This document shows positions 9,151-17,899 of a DNA stretch of 64,000 nucleotides, one piece after another (position 1 is the first letter of the stretch; every line of letters starts with the position of its first letter). A program made the position numbers and the translations under genes. Below the pieces are notes generated by a model that saw nothing but the letters and a program-made list of their open reading frames with translations, had not been told where the DNA came from and did not search any database. This DNA comes from Thalassarchaeum sp002495735 (GTDB taxonomy: Archaea > Thermoplasmatota > Poseidoniia > Poseidoniales > Thalassarchaeaceae). The stretch is from positions 23,003 through 87,002 of the forward strand of contig CALDRG010000057.1 of NCBI GenBank assembly GCA_937911265.1, given 5' to 3'.

Positions 9151-9765
9151 GTGCGGCAATAGAATCGCTCCTGCAATCACGAACATTATACAGGCAATTC
9201 CGAAATCTATGGTTCTCCAAGACTCTGGCTTGTTCAGAACTCCGGAGAGACTCTTGGCGCCGTAACCGAGAGAGAAGAAGAATACGAACGAAGCAGTAGC
9301 AGCACCTATTCCGAACGCCAAACGATCATCGCCGAAGTACCTGCTTGATGCGCCTCCAATTAGAAGCAGCGTGTCGATGTAGACGTGCGGGTTGAGGAAG
9401 GTAAATGCAAGAGCTGCTCCTATAGTCGGCCCGAGTTCGCTTTCTCCCTCGCCCTCTACAGACATTCCAACCGGGCTCATCGCAGACCTGATACGCAGCA
9501 GACCATATCCAGTTAGGAACACTGCCGCAGCAACGGCAATCCAGATCTCTGCTCCCTCGATGTCAGATAGCACTGAGCCCATTCCGAGCACTCCCGCTGC
9601 TATCAGACTGGCATCGGCAAGAGAGCAGACCAAGCATACGGCGAAGACATGCGAGCGGAGTAGGCCCTGCCGGAGGACGAACACATTTTGTGGGCCGAGA
9701 GCGAGTATGAGTCCTATGCTCAGAGCGAAGCCTTCGAGTCCTGCAGACCCGACACTCATGCTCAT
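9145..9765 (-). CDS. LysE/ArgO-family amino acid exporter
   Basis: 206 residues from the ATG at 9763-9765. Six hydrophobic segments and the family hallmark LALGPQNVFVLRQG near the N-terminus, plus FLNPHVYIDTLLLIGG in the second half, mark the LysE superfamily, which expels basic amino acids such as lysine or arginine. The start is fixed by an ATGA overlap with the stop codon of the L40e gene just upstream on the same strand, so the two are probably translationally coupled. Export of surplus basic amino acids would suit a cell that imports peptides. The pairing with a ribosomal protein gene has no clear functional meaning. Confidence 0.9.
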   Translation of the reverse strand: MSMSVGSAGLEGFALSIGLILALGPQNVFVLRQGLLRSHVFAVCLVCSLADASLIAAGVLGMGSVLSDIEGAEIWIAVAAAVFLTGYGLLRIRSAMSPVGMSVEGEGESELGPTIGAALAFTFLNPHVYIDTLLLIGGASSRYFGDDRLAFGIGAATASFVFFFSLGYGAKSLSGVLNKPESWRTIDFGIACIMFVIAGAILLPHL

Positions 9766-9917
9766 GTCTTCCTGCGCTCGGAAGCCTTCATTCTCAGACC
9801 CGTGTATTTGCACTTACGGCATGCTCTCGGCTTTCTCCCCCTGTGGGTCGCAGAGCAACGCATACATACCCACTTCTTGAGTAGACGAGCCTCTGCCTCG
9901 GGGTGCCTCTGAGCCAT
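9762..9917 (-). CDS. rpl40e: 50S ribosomal protein L40e
   Basis: 51 residues starting MAQRHPEAEARLLKKW at 9917; a longer frame to 9959 adds 14 unlikely residues. The protein is basic and has the complete zinc ribbon C-x2-C (VCMRC) and C-x2-C (ACRKC), followed by KYTGLRMK, the signature of archaeal and eukaryotic L40e. It forms part of the large subunit. Its stop overlaps the LysE start. It is divergent from purA; the 116 bases between the two starts contain an AT-rich patch (CTTCATAATCG near 9943) that may hold promoter elements. Confidence 0.93.
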   Translation of the reverse strand: MAQRHPEAEARLLKKWVCMRCSATHRGRKPRACRKCKYTGLRMKASERRKT

Positions 9918-10033
9918 GCAGTCCGGTCGACCTGACAACCCTTCATAATCGCTTCCCACCGTAAAATCTCTGAGATATGTGGATTGATTCCCGCCAAAGC
10001 ATTCATCGGCAGTTCATACTGCCCGAGGCTACG

Positions 10034-11380
10034 GTGCCTGCTAGCGTCGTACTTGGAGCCCAGTGGGGTGATGAGGGAAAGGGCAAGGCCATAGATCAAC
10101 TAGCCAACCATTCGACGTGGACCGTCCGCTTCCAAGGAGGCAACAATGCTGGCCACACAATCGTACATGGCGACACCACTCTCAAACTCCATCAGATACC
10201 TTCGGGAATTTCTTACGAGCACTGCAATCTCGTCCTTGGTGACGGCATGGTCATCGACCCCTGGGTCCTTGAGGAAGAACTCGACAAGTGGCATGACCTA
10301 ACCGGCGAGAGGCCCGAGGGCAAGCGGTTGTTCATCAGTGAGAGAGCCTCAATCATCCTCCCCTTCCACAGGCTGTACGACAGTGCGGATCGCGTCGTTG
10401 GCACGACCGGTCGTGGCATCGGCCCGACCTATCGAGACCGCATAGAGAGAGTAGGCATCAGATTCGCTGACCTCGCTAATCTGGTAGCCAACGAAGAAGC
10501 AATTCAAACTCAGGCAGAACGGATGAGTAAGCAACTCGAGACCGTAGGGGTGAGCGATGACATTGAGGTTGATGCCCTACAGTCAGACCTCAAGTGGATA
10601 CTCGAGCGCTATTCGGATGCAATTAGGCCAACTGGACTGATGATTGACATGGCCCTGAGGAACGAGGAGAGGGTACTGCTAGAGGGAGCGCAGGGAGCTA
10701 TGCTTGACATAGATCAGGGCACTTACCCCTTCGTTACCTCGTCTGTGACCAGCAGAGCTAACGCCACTCACGGTGCTGGAATCCACCCCGGGCATGTAGA
10801 CCAGTGCTTCGGAATCACCAAGGCCTATACGACGAGGGTTGGCAACGGGCCGTTCCCTTCTGAACTCTCTCTTGAAGAGGGTCCCGGAATGCACATGGCG
10901 CAGGTGGGCAACGAGTACGGAACCACCACAGGCCGACCGAGGCGTACCGGGTGGCTGGACATGGTGGCACTGCGTGAGAGCAATCGTATCAATGGCTACA
11001 CCGGCTTGGTGGTCACTAAGTTGGACGTACTCGGGGGTCTTGACGAACTGAGGATATGCATTGGCTACGAGATGGACGACAGGACGCTCCATGTTATGCC
11101 GACCACCAGTGAAGACCTTGCGAGATGCACTCCGATATACGAGACTCATCCAGGATTCCCAGCGATTTCTATGGATGAGTGGATCGCTATGGCCGACGCT
11201 TCTAGGTCAGAGGACACTGGGTTCGACACCTTCCCAGAAGTCATCAGGAAGTACATCGCGCGGATTGAGTATCTAGCAGGAGTCCCCATCGTCAGTGTCG
11301 GAGTCGGCCCCGATCGTCACGCATCGATCGCTAGCAAAGGAGGCCCGTTCGACTTCCCTGCGGATGAGGCAACCTTCTAA
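10034..11380 (+). CDS. purA: adenylosuccinate synthetase
   Basis: 448 residues from the GTG at 10034, which places the conserved VVLGAQWGDEGKGK at the N-terminus as in characterised PurA proteins; an in-frame ATG at 9977 would add 19 residues that do not look conserved. PurA joins IMP and aspartate with GTP in the first step from IMP to AMP. The P-loop-like GDEGKGK, the IMP-site region GGNNAGHT and the C-terminal guanine site region (VSVGVGPDRHASI) are all intact. purF lies in the same window at 31013 but the two are not clustered. Confidence 0.96.
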   Translation: MPASVVLGAQWGDEGKGKAIDQLANHSTWTVRFQGGNNAGHTIVHGDTTLKLHQIPSGISYEHCNLVLGDGMVIDPWVLEEELDKWHDLTGERPEGKRLFISERASIILPFHRLYDSADRVVGTTGRGIGPTYRDRIERVGIRFADLANLVANEEAIQTQAERMSKQLETVGVSDDIEVDALQSDLKWILERYSDAIRPTGLMIDMALRNEERVLLEGAQGAMLDIDQGTYPFVTSSVTSRANATHGAGIHPGHVDQCFGITKAYTTRVGNGPFPSELSLEEGPGMHMAQVGNEYGTTTGRPRRTGWLDMVALRESNRINGYTGLVVTKLDVLGGLDELRICIGYEMDDRTLHVMPTTSEDLARCTPIYETHPGFPAISMDEWIAMADASRSEDTGFDTFPEVIRKYIARIEYLAGVPIVSVGVGPDRHASIASKGGPFDFPADEATF

Positions 11381-11404
11381 TCAGTCCACTTTGGCGTGCG
11401 CCGT

Positions 11405-11692
11405 ATGGGATTCAAGGCCAACGCACGTAAGAAGCGTAATACAGCGTCAGCCACCGCTGGCCCCGGGAAGAAGGAAGACGAGGAATACGTAGGCGAAATC
11501 AAGTGCGATGTTGCAGGATGCGAAAACTGGTCAGACAAGAAGGTCGGCGGTCGAAAATTAGCCTTCGACAGAGCAGTTGACGTCTGGGGTGAGTCAGGAC
11601 TCACCAAGGACTCGAAGCGAGTCACAATATGCAAGTCGTGCTACAGGTCATGGAAGAAGGCAAAGAAGGACGAGCCTACCGAGTGGACATAG
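11405..11692 (+). CDS. small basic protein with putative zinc-binding cysteines, unknown function
   Basis: 95 residues from ATG 11405 (a GTG at 11396 adds three). The N-terminus is lysine/arginine-rich (FKANARKKRN). Cysteine pairs appear as C-x4-C (IKCDVAGCENW) and C-x2-C (TICKSCYRSWKK), separated by about 50 residues, which would suit one zinc site. The high basic charge and zinc-type cysteines suggest binding to RNA or DNA, but this is inference and no family was recognised. It starts 24 bases after the purA stop and may share its transcript. The following 130 bases are non-coding. Confidence 0.65.
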   Translation: MGFKANARKKRNTASATAGPGKKEDEEYVGEIKCDVAGCENWSDKKVGGRKLAFDRAVDVWGESGLTKDSKRVTICKSCYRSWKKAKKDEPTEWT

Positions 11693-11825
11693 TGAACTGA
11701 GGGGAAAAAGAATTGGTGGGAGAAAAAATCCTAGGATTCTTCTGAATTCTTAATCGTAATAATGTTAGATGGAATCTTAGAGTGGGATTCGCAATCATCA
11801 AAGCCAACTTGATTGACCCGCAGCC
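11693..11825. promoter_or_regulatory. AT-rich intergenic region, probable promoter for the proline-use genes
   Basis: This gap is clearly more AT-rich than the coding sequence around it. It holds purine-rich A-runs, a perfect 12-base palindrome AATCCTAGGATT at 11727-11738 and AT-rich patches (TCTTAATCGTAATAATG, near 11747-11765) that could serve as a TATA element at about 60-80 bases before the ATG at 11826. The palindrome could be an operator for a dimeric regulator. No binding protein is evident nearby. Confidence 0.4.
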
Positions 11826-13445
11826 ATGGCGGGACATCCCGATAACGAACCGATTCTCGGATACGCTCCCGGCTCCGAGGAGAGGGCGCTGCTACATGCA
11901 GAGATGGACCGGCAGATGAGCGAGGTTATTGAGATACCATGCATCATCAATGGCGAGGAGGTCTATACCGAGGTCACCGCCACTCAGGTCATCCCTCATG
12001 ATCACGGGCACATCATCGCAAATGTGCATCTGGCAGGAAGGGCCGAGATGGAAGCTGCCTGCGACGCGGCAGTACAGGCCCAACAGGACTGGATTGAACT
12101 CGGACTTGAGGGCCGTTGTGCCGTGTTCGAGCGCTGTGCAGAATTACTGGCAGGCGACTGGCGCATGAGAGTCAACGCAGCGACGATGCTGAACCAGTCC
12201 AAGACAGCCTTCCAAGCGGAGGTAGACGCGGTTTGCGAACTCATCGACTTCTGGCGCTTCAACTGCCACTACGCGCGCAGCTTCCACGATGACTTCCAGC
12301 CACTCATCTCTCCTGAGGGCGTCCAGAACTCGACTGAGATTAGACCTCTCGAAGGCTTTGTTCTTGCAATCACACCCTTCAATTTCACCAGCATCGCTGG
12401 AAATCTACCCAGTGCGCCAGCGATAGTTGGCTGCACCGCAGTATGGAAACCAAGCCGGAATTCATACCACTCAAACTACGTCCTGATGCAGCTGATGATG
12501 GAGGCAGGCCTGCCGGCCGGAGTCATCAACTTCCTGCCCGGATCGGGCGCCGAAATCACCGAAATCGCTCTGGCAAATCCTGATTTCGCCGGACTTCATT
12601 TCACCGGATCGACTGCCACCTTCCAGGGACTGTGGCAAGAAATTGGTCTAGCCCTTCCCAATCTTCGGTCATACCCTCGGATAGTCGGCGAGACTGGAGG
12701 CAAGGACTTCGTTGTCGCTCACCCCGACTGTGACCGCCAGGGTCTACTTGTCGCGCTTCTACGTGGGGCTTTCGAGTTCCAGGGACAGAAGTGCAGCGCA
12801 GCCAGTCGCGCCTACATCCCACAATCCGTCTGGAACGCCATCTCGGATGACCTGTGTGCAGAGATTGGCAAGATTAAGATAGGCGATGCGAGAGATTTCA
12901 CGAACTTCATGACCGCTGTGATAGACCAGCGCGCCTTTGACAAGATTACAGGCTACATCGAGCGCTCCCGGGGTCGCGACTGCTGCCAGATTATCGTCGG
13001 AGGTGGCTCGGATGACAGCACGGGATGGTTCATTGAGCCGACAATCATCGTCACCACCAACTCGACCTCGGAGACCATGGTCGAGGAGATATTCGGACCG
13101 GTACTCACCGTGTTCGTGTACGACGACGATGACTTCGATAACGTCCTGAAGATGTGCGACGAGGCATCCCCGTACGCCCTCACTGGCTCGATTTTCTCCA
13201 GTGACGAGTCCAATATACAGAAGGCGTTCAACGCTCTTCGCTTCACAGCCGGGAACTTCTACATCAACGACAAGCCGACCGGGGCAGTCGTCGGCCAGCA
13301 GCCGTTCGGCGGGGCACGGGCCAGCGGCACCAATGACAAGGCAGGCGGTCCTCTGAACCTGCTCCGCTGGATTAGCCCACGCTCAGTAAAGCGTGCAATC
13401 GATATCCCACAGGACTGGAGTTACCCGTTCATGGGTGAGGATTGA
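11826..13445 (+). CDS. pruA: 1-pyrroline-5-carboxylate dehydrogenase (L-glutamate gamma-semialdehyde dehydrogenase)
   Basis: 539 residues, an aldehyde dehydrogenase of the ALDH4 type. It oxidises the proline breakdown product glutamate semialdehyde to glutamate with NAD+. Family markers are ITPFNFTSIAGNLPSAPA, the general-base Glu289 in GETGGKD and the catalytic Cys323 in FQGQKCSAASRAYIP; the C-terminus has the typical FGGARASGTNDKAGG. The next gene is an SSS-family symporter whose ATG overlaps this stop by one base (TGATG), so uptake of proline and its oxidation appear coupled. The first enzyme, proline dehydrogenase, is not in the window. No defect is seen. Confidence 0.94.
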   Translation: MAGHPDNEPILGYAPGSEERALLHAEMDRQMSEVIEIPCIINGEEVYTEVTATQVIPHDHGHIIANVHLAGRAEMEAACDAAVQAQQDWIELGLEGRCAVFERCAELLAGDWRMRVNAATMLNQSKTAFQAEVDAVCELIDFWRFNCHYARSFHDDFQPLISPEGVQNSTEIRPLEGFVLAITPFNFTSIAGNLPSAPAIVGCTAVWKPSRNSYHSNYVLMQLMMEAGLPAGVINFLPGSGAEITEIALANPDFAGLHFTGSTATFQGLWQEIGLALPNLRSYPRIVGETGGKDFVVAHPDCDRQGLLVALLRGAFEFQGQKCSAASRAYIPQSVWNAISDDLCAEIGKIKIGDARDFTNFMTAVIDQRAFDKITGYIERSRGRDCCQIIVGGGSDDSTGWFIEPTIIVTTNSTSETMVEEIFGPVLTVFVYDDDDFDNVLKMCDEASPYALTGSIFSSDESNIQKAFNALRFTAGNFYINDKPTGAVVGQQPFGGARASGTNDKAGGPLNLLRWISPRSVKRAIDIPQDWSYPFMGED

Positions 13446-14920
13446 TGGACACACTATTCTCCTACGCACTGCTGCTAGGAACTCTTGGCATTTTCGCCTA
13501 TGTCGCCTACAAGGCTGCAACGGATTATGAGATCGACGATGATACCTATCTTTCAGCCCGAGGCACTCAGGGCTGGCAGAGGATCGGCCTGAGCCTCTTC
13601 GCTTCTGGAATGGGAGTCTGGGTGTTACTAGGGCCTTCAGAGGTCGCATACTACGGCGGCTTCTGGGACGTGATGGGGTACGCAGTCTCCTCCTCGACAC
13701 CGTTCCTACTTCTTGCTTATGTGGGGCCTAAGATCAGAGACAGCCTGCCAGACGGGGTCACCTTGGCAGACTATGTCAGATTACGTTTGGGAAGAAGAAT
13801 GCAGATCTATGTGGGTCTGATTTCTATTCTCTACATGTTCACCTTCCTATTCGCAGAATTCACCGCCATCGGCAAGGTAATGGATGAATTGGTAGGCATC
13901 AAGCCGCTAATCCCAATGATTCTGGTCGGGGTCGTCACTGCAGCCTACACCGCGTACGGTGGTCTACCAGCCTCTTTGGCCACTGACAGGGTTCAGGCCT
14001 TGGCTATCGCCCTGCTCGTCACAACTCTACTACTCTTCTTGTTCGGAGCCGACATGGGGCAGCTGATCGATGACGCCAAGGCATACAATCCCGATGGGTT
14101 CGACGCGACTTGGTCTCACGGTAGCATGAGCTACATGGGCTCGTTAAAGTCGGGACTGGCCTTGGTAGTCGCCATTACCGCCGCAGAGATGTTCTCTCAG
14201 GGTAATTGGCAGCGAGCCTACGCCTCAGAGGATGACGAAGCCCTACAGAGAGGGGCTCTCCTAGCTGCAGTCATGGTCTTCCCCCTAGTTTTCGTGATGG
14301 GCATCTTAGGTACTGTGGCTGCTGGCCAGGGGGGTGTGTCCGACCCATCCATTGCTTTCTTCTACCTAGTTGATGGCACTAGCAGCTTGATTGTAGCCGC
14401 CTTCATTGTTCTGGTAGTCTCACTGGTATGCTCGAGTACCGACACACTGCAGAACGCCATAGTAGCGTCTGTGTCCAGGGATATTACGGACGGGAGGATG
14501 AGTATCGTATATTCGCGGATTGTTACAGTGGCTATGATTCCGCTGGCAATATATCTTGCAACAGGGCCTACAATACTCGGATTCCAGTTCAACGCCTGGA
14601 GCGTATTCGGAATCTTCCTGTTCGCAGACATGTTAGCCGCAGCAACGGTTGCCCCGATCCTATTGACCCTCTGGGGAGGGGTGTCATCGAGAGGTGCCTT
14701 ACTCGGATGCTTGGCGGGTCTGGCATCGGTAGCAGTGTACGGGATGATTGAACCTCCTGCGGACTCCCAGTTCTACATGTACCTGATTCATCCAACAGGG
14801 GGCGCAATTCCTGCATCCGATGGTGGTCTGACGAACTTGTGGCCATTCGTCTCAGCCATCATCGGCTCGGCCACAGTAACGGTGGCAGGCTCATATGCTC
14901 TGCCTGACGAAGTCGAGTGA
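13445..14920 (+). CDS. putP: sodium:solute symporter, PutP-like (Na+/proline)
   Basis: 491 residues with about thirteen membrane helices. The start is the ATG at 13445, overlapping the upstream stop. Sequence such as ADYVRLRLGRRMQIYVG and TAYGGLPASLATDRVQA is characteristic of the sodium:solute symporter (SSS) family; PutP members import proline with sodium. The substrate assignment rests mainly on the directly upstream P5C dehydrogenase; other SSS substrates cannot be excluded. The stop codon overlaps the GTG start of the next gene (GTGA), giving a three-gene coupled unit. Confidence 0.85.
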   Translation: MDTLFSYALLLGTLGIFAYVAYKAATDYEIDDDTYLSARGTQGWQRIGLSLFASGMGVWVLLGPSEVAYYGGFWDVMGYAVSSSTPFLLLAYVGPKIRDSLPDGVTLADYVRLRLGRRMQIYVGLISILYMFTFLFAEFTAIGKVMDELVGIKPLIPMILVGVVTAAYTAYGGLPASLATDRVQALAIALLVTTLLLFLFGADMGQLIDDAKAYNPDGFDATWSHGSMSYMGSLKSGLALVVAITAAEMFSQGNWQRAYASEDDEALQRGALLAAVMVFPLVFVMGILGTVAAGQGGVSDPSIAFFYLVDGTSSLIVAAFIVLVVSLVCSSTDTLQNAIVASVSRDITDGRMSIVYSRIVTVAMIPLAIYLATGPTILGFQFNAWSVFGIFLFADMLAAATVAPILLTLWGGVSSRGALLGCLAGLASVAVYGMIEPPADSQFYMYLIHPTGGAIPASDGGLTNLWPFVSAIIGSATVTVAGSYALPDEVE

Positions 14921-15735
14921 TTCATTTGCCCTACTCACATCGGGGCCTCATGGATGAGTCGCCCCCCACTCGCATTCACTCTCTTGTGATGCCTTGGAGG
15001 GGGTTCTGGCGTTCGACGTGGTCACGCCGTGAGATGATGGGCGGATACTGGTTCCCAATCGAGATGTTCCTCTTCGGCATGCTGTGCGTCGCTGTCCCCT
15101 ACTTCGGCTCAAACAACATCGCAGAACATTACCTCAGTACGGTTTGGGACCCGGAGATTTGGCTGGACCGCGAGATTCCCGTAGTCAACTGGATGATTGT
15201 CCCATATGCTGCTCTATACCTGTTCTATCCTGCCACGCTCATAATCAGTCCTAGGGACGATAGGGGAAGGGCTGAACTGATTCTGGCAATGCAAGGACTA
15301 ATCCTCGTTACTCTTTTCTGCACCTTCTTCTTCCTTTTCTTCCCGGCTGAGATTGACCTAAGAGATCAACTTGATTTGGATTCTCTAAGTGGAATTGAAA
15401 CCTCTTTGTTCAGTTTTATTCACTTCTCTGATAATCCTTGGAACGCATGGCCGAGCCTGCACATAGTCCACTCTTACCTGCTTGCTAGACTGATGACTTT
15501 CTGGGTCAATCGAGAACATGGGGAAAAGCCTCTCGCAAAGGTCTTCCTGGTCTTGCTGTGGGTTGAGTATGTGCTGTTGTGCGTAAGTATCCTGACGACC
15601 AAGCAGCACTATCTGTTCGATCTGGCAACCGGGCTTGCCACGGCCATGCTGGTGTGGAAACTGTTCGAGTATGCGCTGGGGCTCGCAGAGCGCCAGTCAC
15701 CTGGGCAGATTGCAGAGGACGCCGGATGGGCCTGA
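14917..15735 (+). CDS. PAP2-superfamily membrane protein (phosphatase / phosphotransferase-like)
   Basis: 272 residues from a GTG that overlaps the putP stop; ATG 14950 would give 261 residues and is about as likely. Five or six helices are seen. The phosphatase motifs are AWPSLHIVHSYL (the S-x-H block) and TTKQHYLFDLATG (the H-x3-D block). This arrangement resembles the Aur1/IPC-synthase and PAP2_C branch, in which the catalytic His faces outside. It may act on a lipid phosphate or transfer a lipid headgroup. Why it is coupled to proline uptake genes is unclear. It meets the Pit gene tail to tail with no gap (stop codons at 15735 and 15736). Confidence 0.75.
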   Translation: MIHLPYSHRGLMDESPPTRIHSLVMPWRGFWRSTWSRREMMGGYWFPIEMFLFGMLCVAVPYFGSNNIAEHYLSTVWDPEIWLDREIPVVNWMIVPYAALYLFYPATLIISPRDDRGRAELILAMQGLILVTLFCTFFFLFFPAEIDLRDQLDLDSLSGIETSLFSFIHFSDNPWNAWPSLHIVHSYLLARLMTFWVNREHGEKPLAKVFLVLLWVEYVLLCVSILTTKQHYLFDLATGLATAMLVWKLFEYALGLAERQSPGQIAEDAGWA

Positions 15736-17862
15736 TCAGTTGTACACCATCGGCAGGAAGGCGTTTGCCGCGGTCTCGCATGCATTGGATACATCGTCGA
15801 GACGTTGTAGGACTCGGTACATGTGTACAGCAGCCAGTGGATCGTCCCCGCCGATGCTGAACACGAACCCAGCGGCCCGACTCTCGACCAAGTCAGACTC
15901 GTGCTCAGCCAGATTGACATCGTCAATCAGTCCTCCAAGCTTCTCTCGGCCGGCCCTAGTGTATCCGGAAAGCGTCAAGTCACGCAGCGCTTCGACAGTG
16001 TCCTCGTAGGTAGCCGCGGTCTTGGCGACTGCTTGTGCCATTTCCTTGAGCAGGGTTTTGGCCTCCGCATTGTCGTAGAGAGGTCTGAAGGAGAGTTGTT
16101 CGGCGACGTTTTGGGCATAGTCGGCAATGCGATCTTGACGAGCTAACATGTGGTAGAAATCATCAGACCTCATCAGCAGATTCCACTTGCCTGAACCGAC
16201 CCTCCTTCTCAAATCATTCTTCACATTGTCAGCGTTCAATTCAGCCGATATTGTCGCCTCGATGGCTTCACTCGGATCCTTTCCGTCCGCTGCGTTGTTC
16301 ACTGCTTCCAGCATATGGTTGACCGTGTCCTCGACAGCCACGGCGTGTGTATGGAACAACTCGAAGTAGGTTGAAGCCCCCTTCTCTATATCGCCTCCTG
16401 CATCGGCCAAGGCGTCATCGACAAACACCTCTCCATCGCGAGTGGACCAAATCACATAGAGCACCATAGCGAGTGTGATGGGTATTACAATGAGCATCTT
16501 GATGGGATCCGAGCTGATGGCTACGTAGATCACTATTGAACCAAATCCTGCAGCCGGAAGACTCGCCAGCCAGGAGGCGATAATCTTGCCGAAGACCCTG
16601 AAGTCGACGGCCTTTGCACCCCCTGCTAGCCCTACCCCCACTACTGCGCCTACGAGAGTGTGGGTGGTGGAGACGGGGACAGCGAGGAAGGGCATGGAGA
16701 AGATCAAGACAGTCGTTGCAGCACCAAATGTCGCTGCGAAGCCACGAGTAGGTGTGATGTCAGTGATCTTTCTTCCTATCGTTTCCATCACTCTCCATCC
16801 CCAGGTGACCACACCGACGGCTATCCCGACGCTTCCCAGAAGAACGAGCCAAGTCGGTACATCAGCCACTGCTTCAATTTGCCCACCGGTCGAAAGAACT
16901 TGGTAAACAGCGGCCATAGGGCCTATGGCATTGGATCGGTCATTTGCTCCGTGAGCGAAGGCGACGTAGGCAGCGGCGATGACTTGCAACCAGACAAATA
17001 TCCTCTCGACACCATGAAAACCCTCCTTCTCTCCCTTGAAGTCGTAGTTTCTCAGGATGTAGGCCAGAGCCACTGCAGCGATGATAGAAACTATTCCTGC
17101 TAGGATGAGGCTGTTGATTGGGAACCATGCATTATCCATCATCGGGTTCCAAGAACCATTCTCCTTGACTGGCAACCAGTCGTACTTGTTCTCAATCCAG
17201 TCATTATCCTGGGCCTTTGCGAAGAAACCCTTCAGAGCTTTGAACTGCAGTGCGAGGCCAAGCACGAAGAACGTAGGGATAGAAAGTATCGGGGCCATCC
17301 AGCGCGCGCGCGCTTCAGGATCAGATGTATCGAGAATAGTCTCTCTGATGACCCAGAAGGTGAAGAATGCGAATAGGCCCCCCATCACTGGGCTAGCAAC
17401 CCATGACATAGCGACCTTCTCGACCACCGCCCAGTCGATGAGGGAGGTTTCATGCTGAACCTCCATGACTAACCCGACACCGACGATTCCACCGATGATA
17501 CTGTGAGTAGTCGAAACCGGTAGTCCGTATCTCGTGGCAATAGTTAGCCAGGCCGCCGCTGCCATCATGGCAGCGATGAAGCCATACATTAGGTCATTCG
17601 AAATCGCGTCAACTAGGGCCTGATTGTCGAAATCAACAACTAAGATTCCCTTGCGAACTGTGTCTGTAACTGCATCTCCAGCAAAAAAAGCACCTATGAA
17701 CTCAAAGATGGCAGCGATGATTACTGCTTGCTTAAGCGTCAGCGCGCGAGAGCCGACAGATGTTCCCATCGCATTCGCGACATCGTTGGCACCGATATTC
17801 CACGCAAGATATGCGCAAACCAAAATCGTGACGAACAGAACGAGCCCCATCAGAGGTTCCAT
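15736..17862 (-). CDS. Pit-type phosphate permease fused to a C-terminal DUF47/PhoU-like domain
   Basis: 708 residues. The first 480 or so form a PiT permease with the duplicated signature: GANDVANAMGTS near residue 25 and GANDRSNAIGP near residue 304, each followed by membrane helices. It imports inorganic phosphate or metal phosphate with protons or sodium. The last 220 residues are soluble and helical (FELFHTHAVAVEDTVNHMLEA onward, LARQDRIADYAQNVAEQL), resembling the PhoU-like DUF47 protein usually encoded by a separate gene beside pit. The fusion suggests that regulator and channel act one to one. It is followed tail to tail by the PAP2 gene, so a phosphate theme is possible. Confidence 0.9.
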   Translation of the reverse strand: MEPLMGLVLFVTILVCAYLAWNIGANDVANAMGTSVGSRALTLKQAVIIAAIFEFIGAFFAGDAVTDTVRKGILVVDFDNQALVDAISNDLMYGFIAAMMAAAAWLTIATRYGLPVSTTHSIIGGIVGVGLVMEVQHETSLIDWAVVEKVAMSWVASPVMGGLFAFFTFWVIRETILDTSDPEARARWMAPILSIPTFFVLGLALQFKALKGFFAKAQDNDWIENKYDWLPVKENGSWNPMMDNAWFPINSLILAGIVSIIAAVALAYILRNYDFKGEKEGFHGVERIFVWLQVIAAAYVAFAHGANDRSNAIGPMAAVYQVLSTGGQIEAVADVPTWLVLLGSVGIAVGVVTWGWRVMETIGRKITDITPTRGFAATFGAATTVLIFSMPFLAVPVSTTHTLVGAVVGVGLAGGAKAVDFRVFGKIIASWLASLPAAGFGSIVIYVAISSDPIKMLIVIPITLAMVLYVIWSTRDGEVFVDDALADAGGDIEKGASTYFELFHTHAVAVEDTVNHMLEAVNNAADGKDPSEAIEATISAELNADNVKNDLRRRVGSGKWNLLMRSDDFYHMLARQDRIADYAQNVAEQLSFRPLYDNAEAKTLLKEMAQAVAKTAATYEDTVEALRDLTLSGYTRAGREKLGGLIDDVNLAEHESDLVESRAAGFVFSIGGDDPLAAVHMYRVLQRLDDVSNACETAANAFLPMVYN

Positions 17863-17899
17863 TGATTCGCGCGCATCGCTGATGGTACTTGACTTCTGC

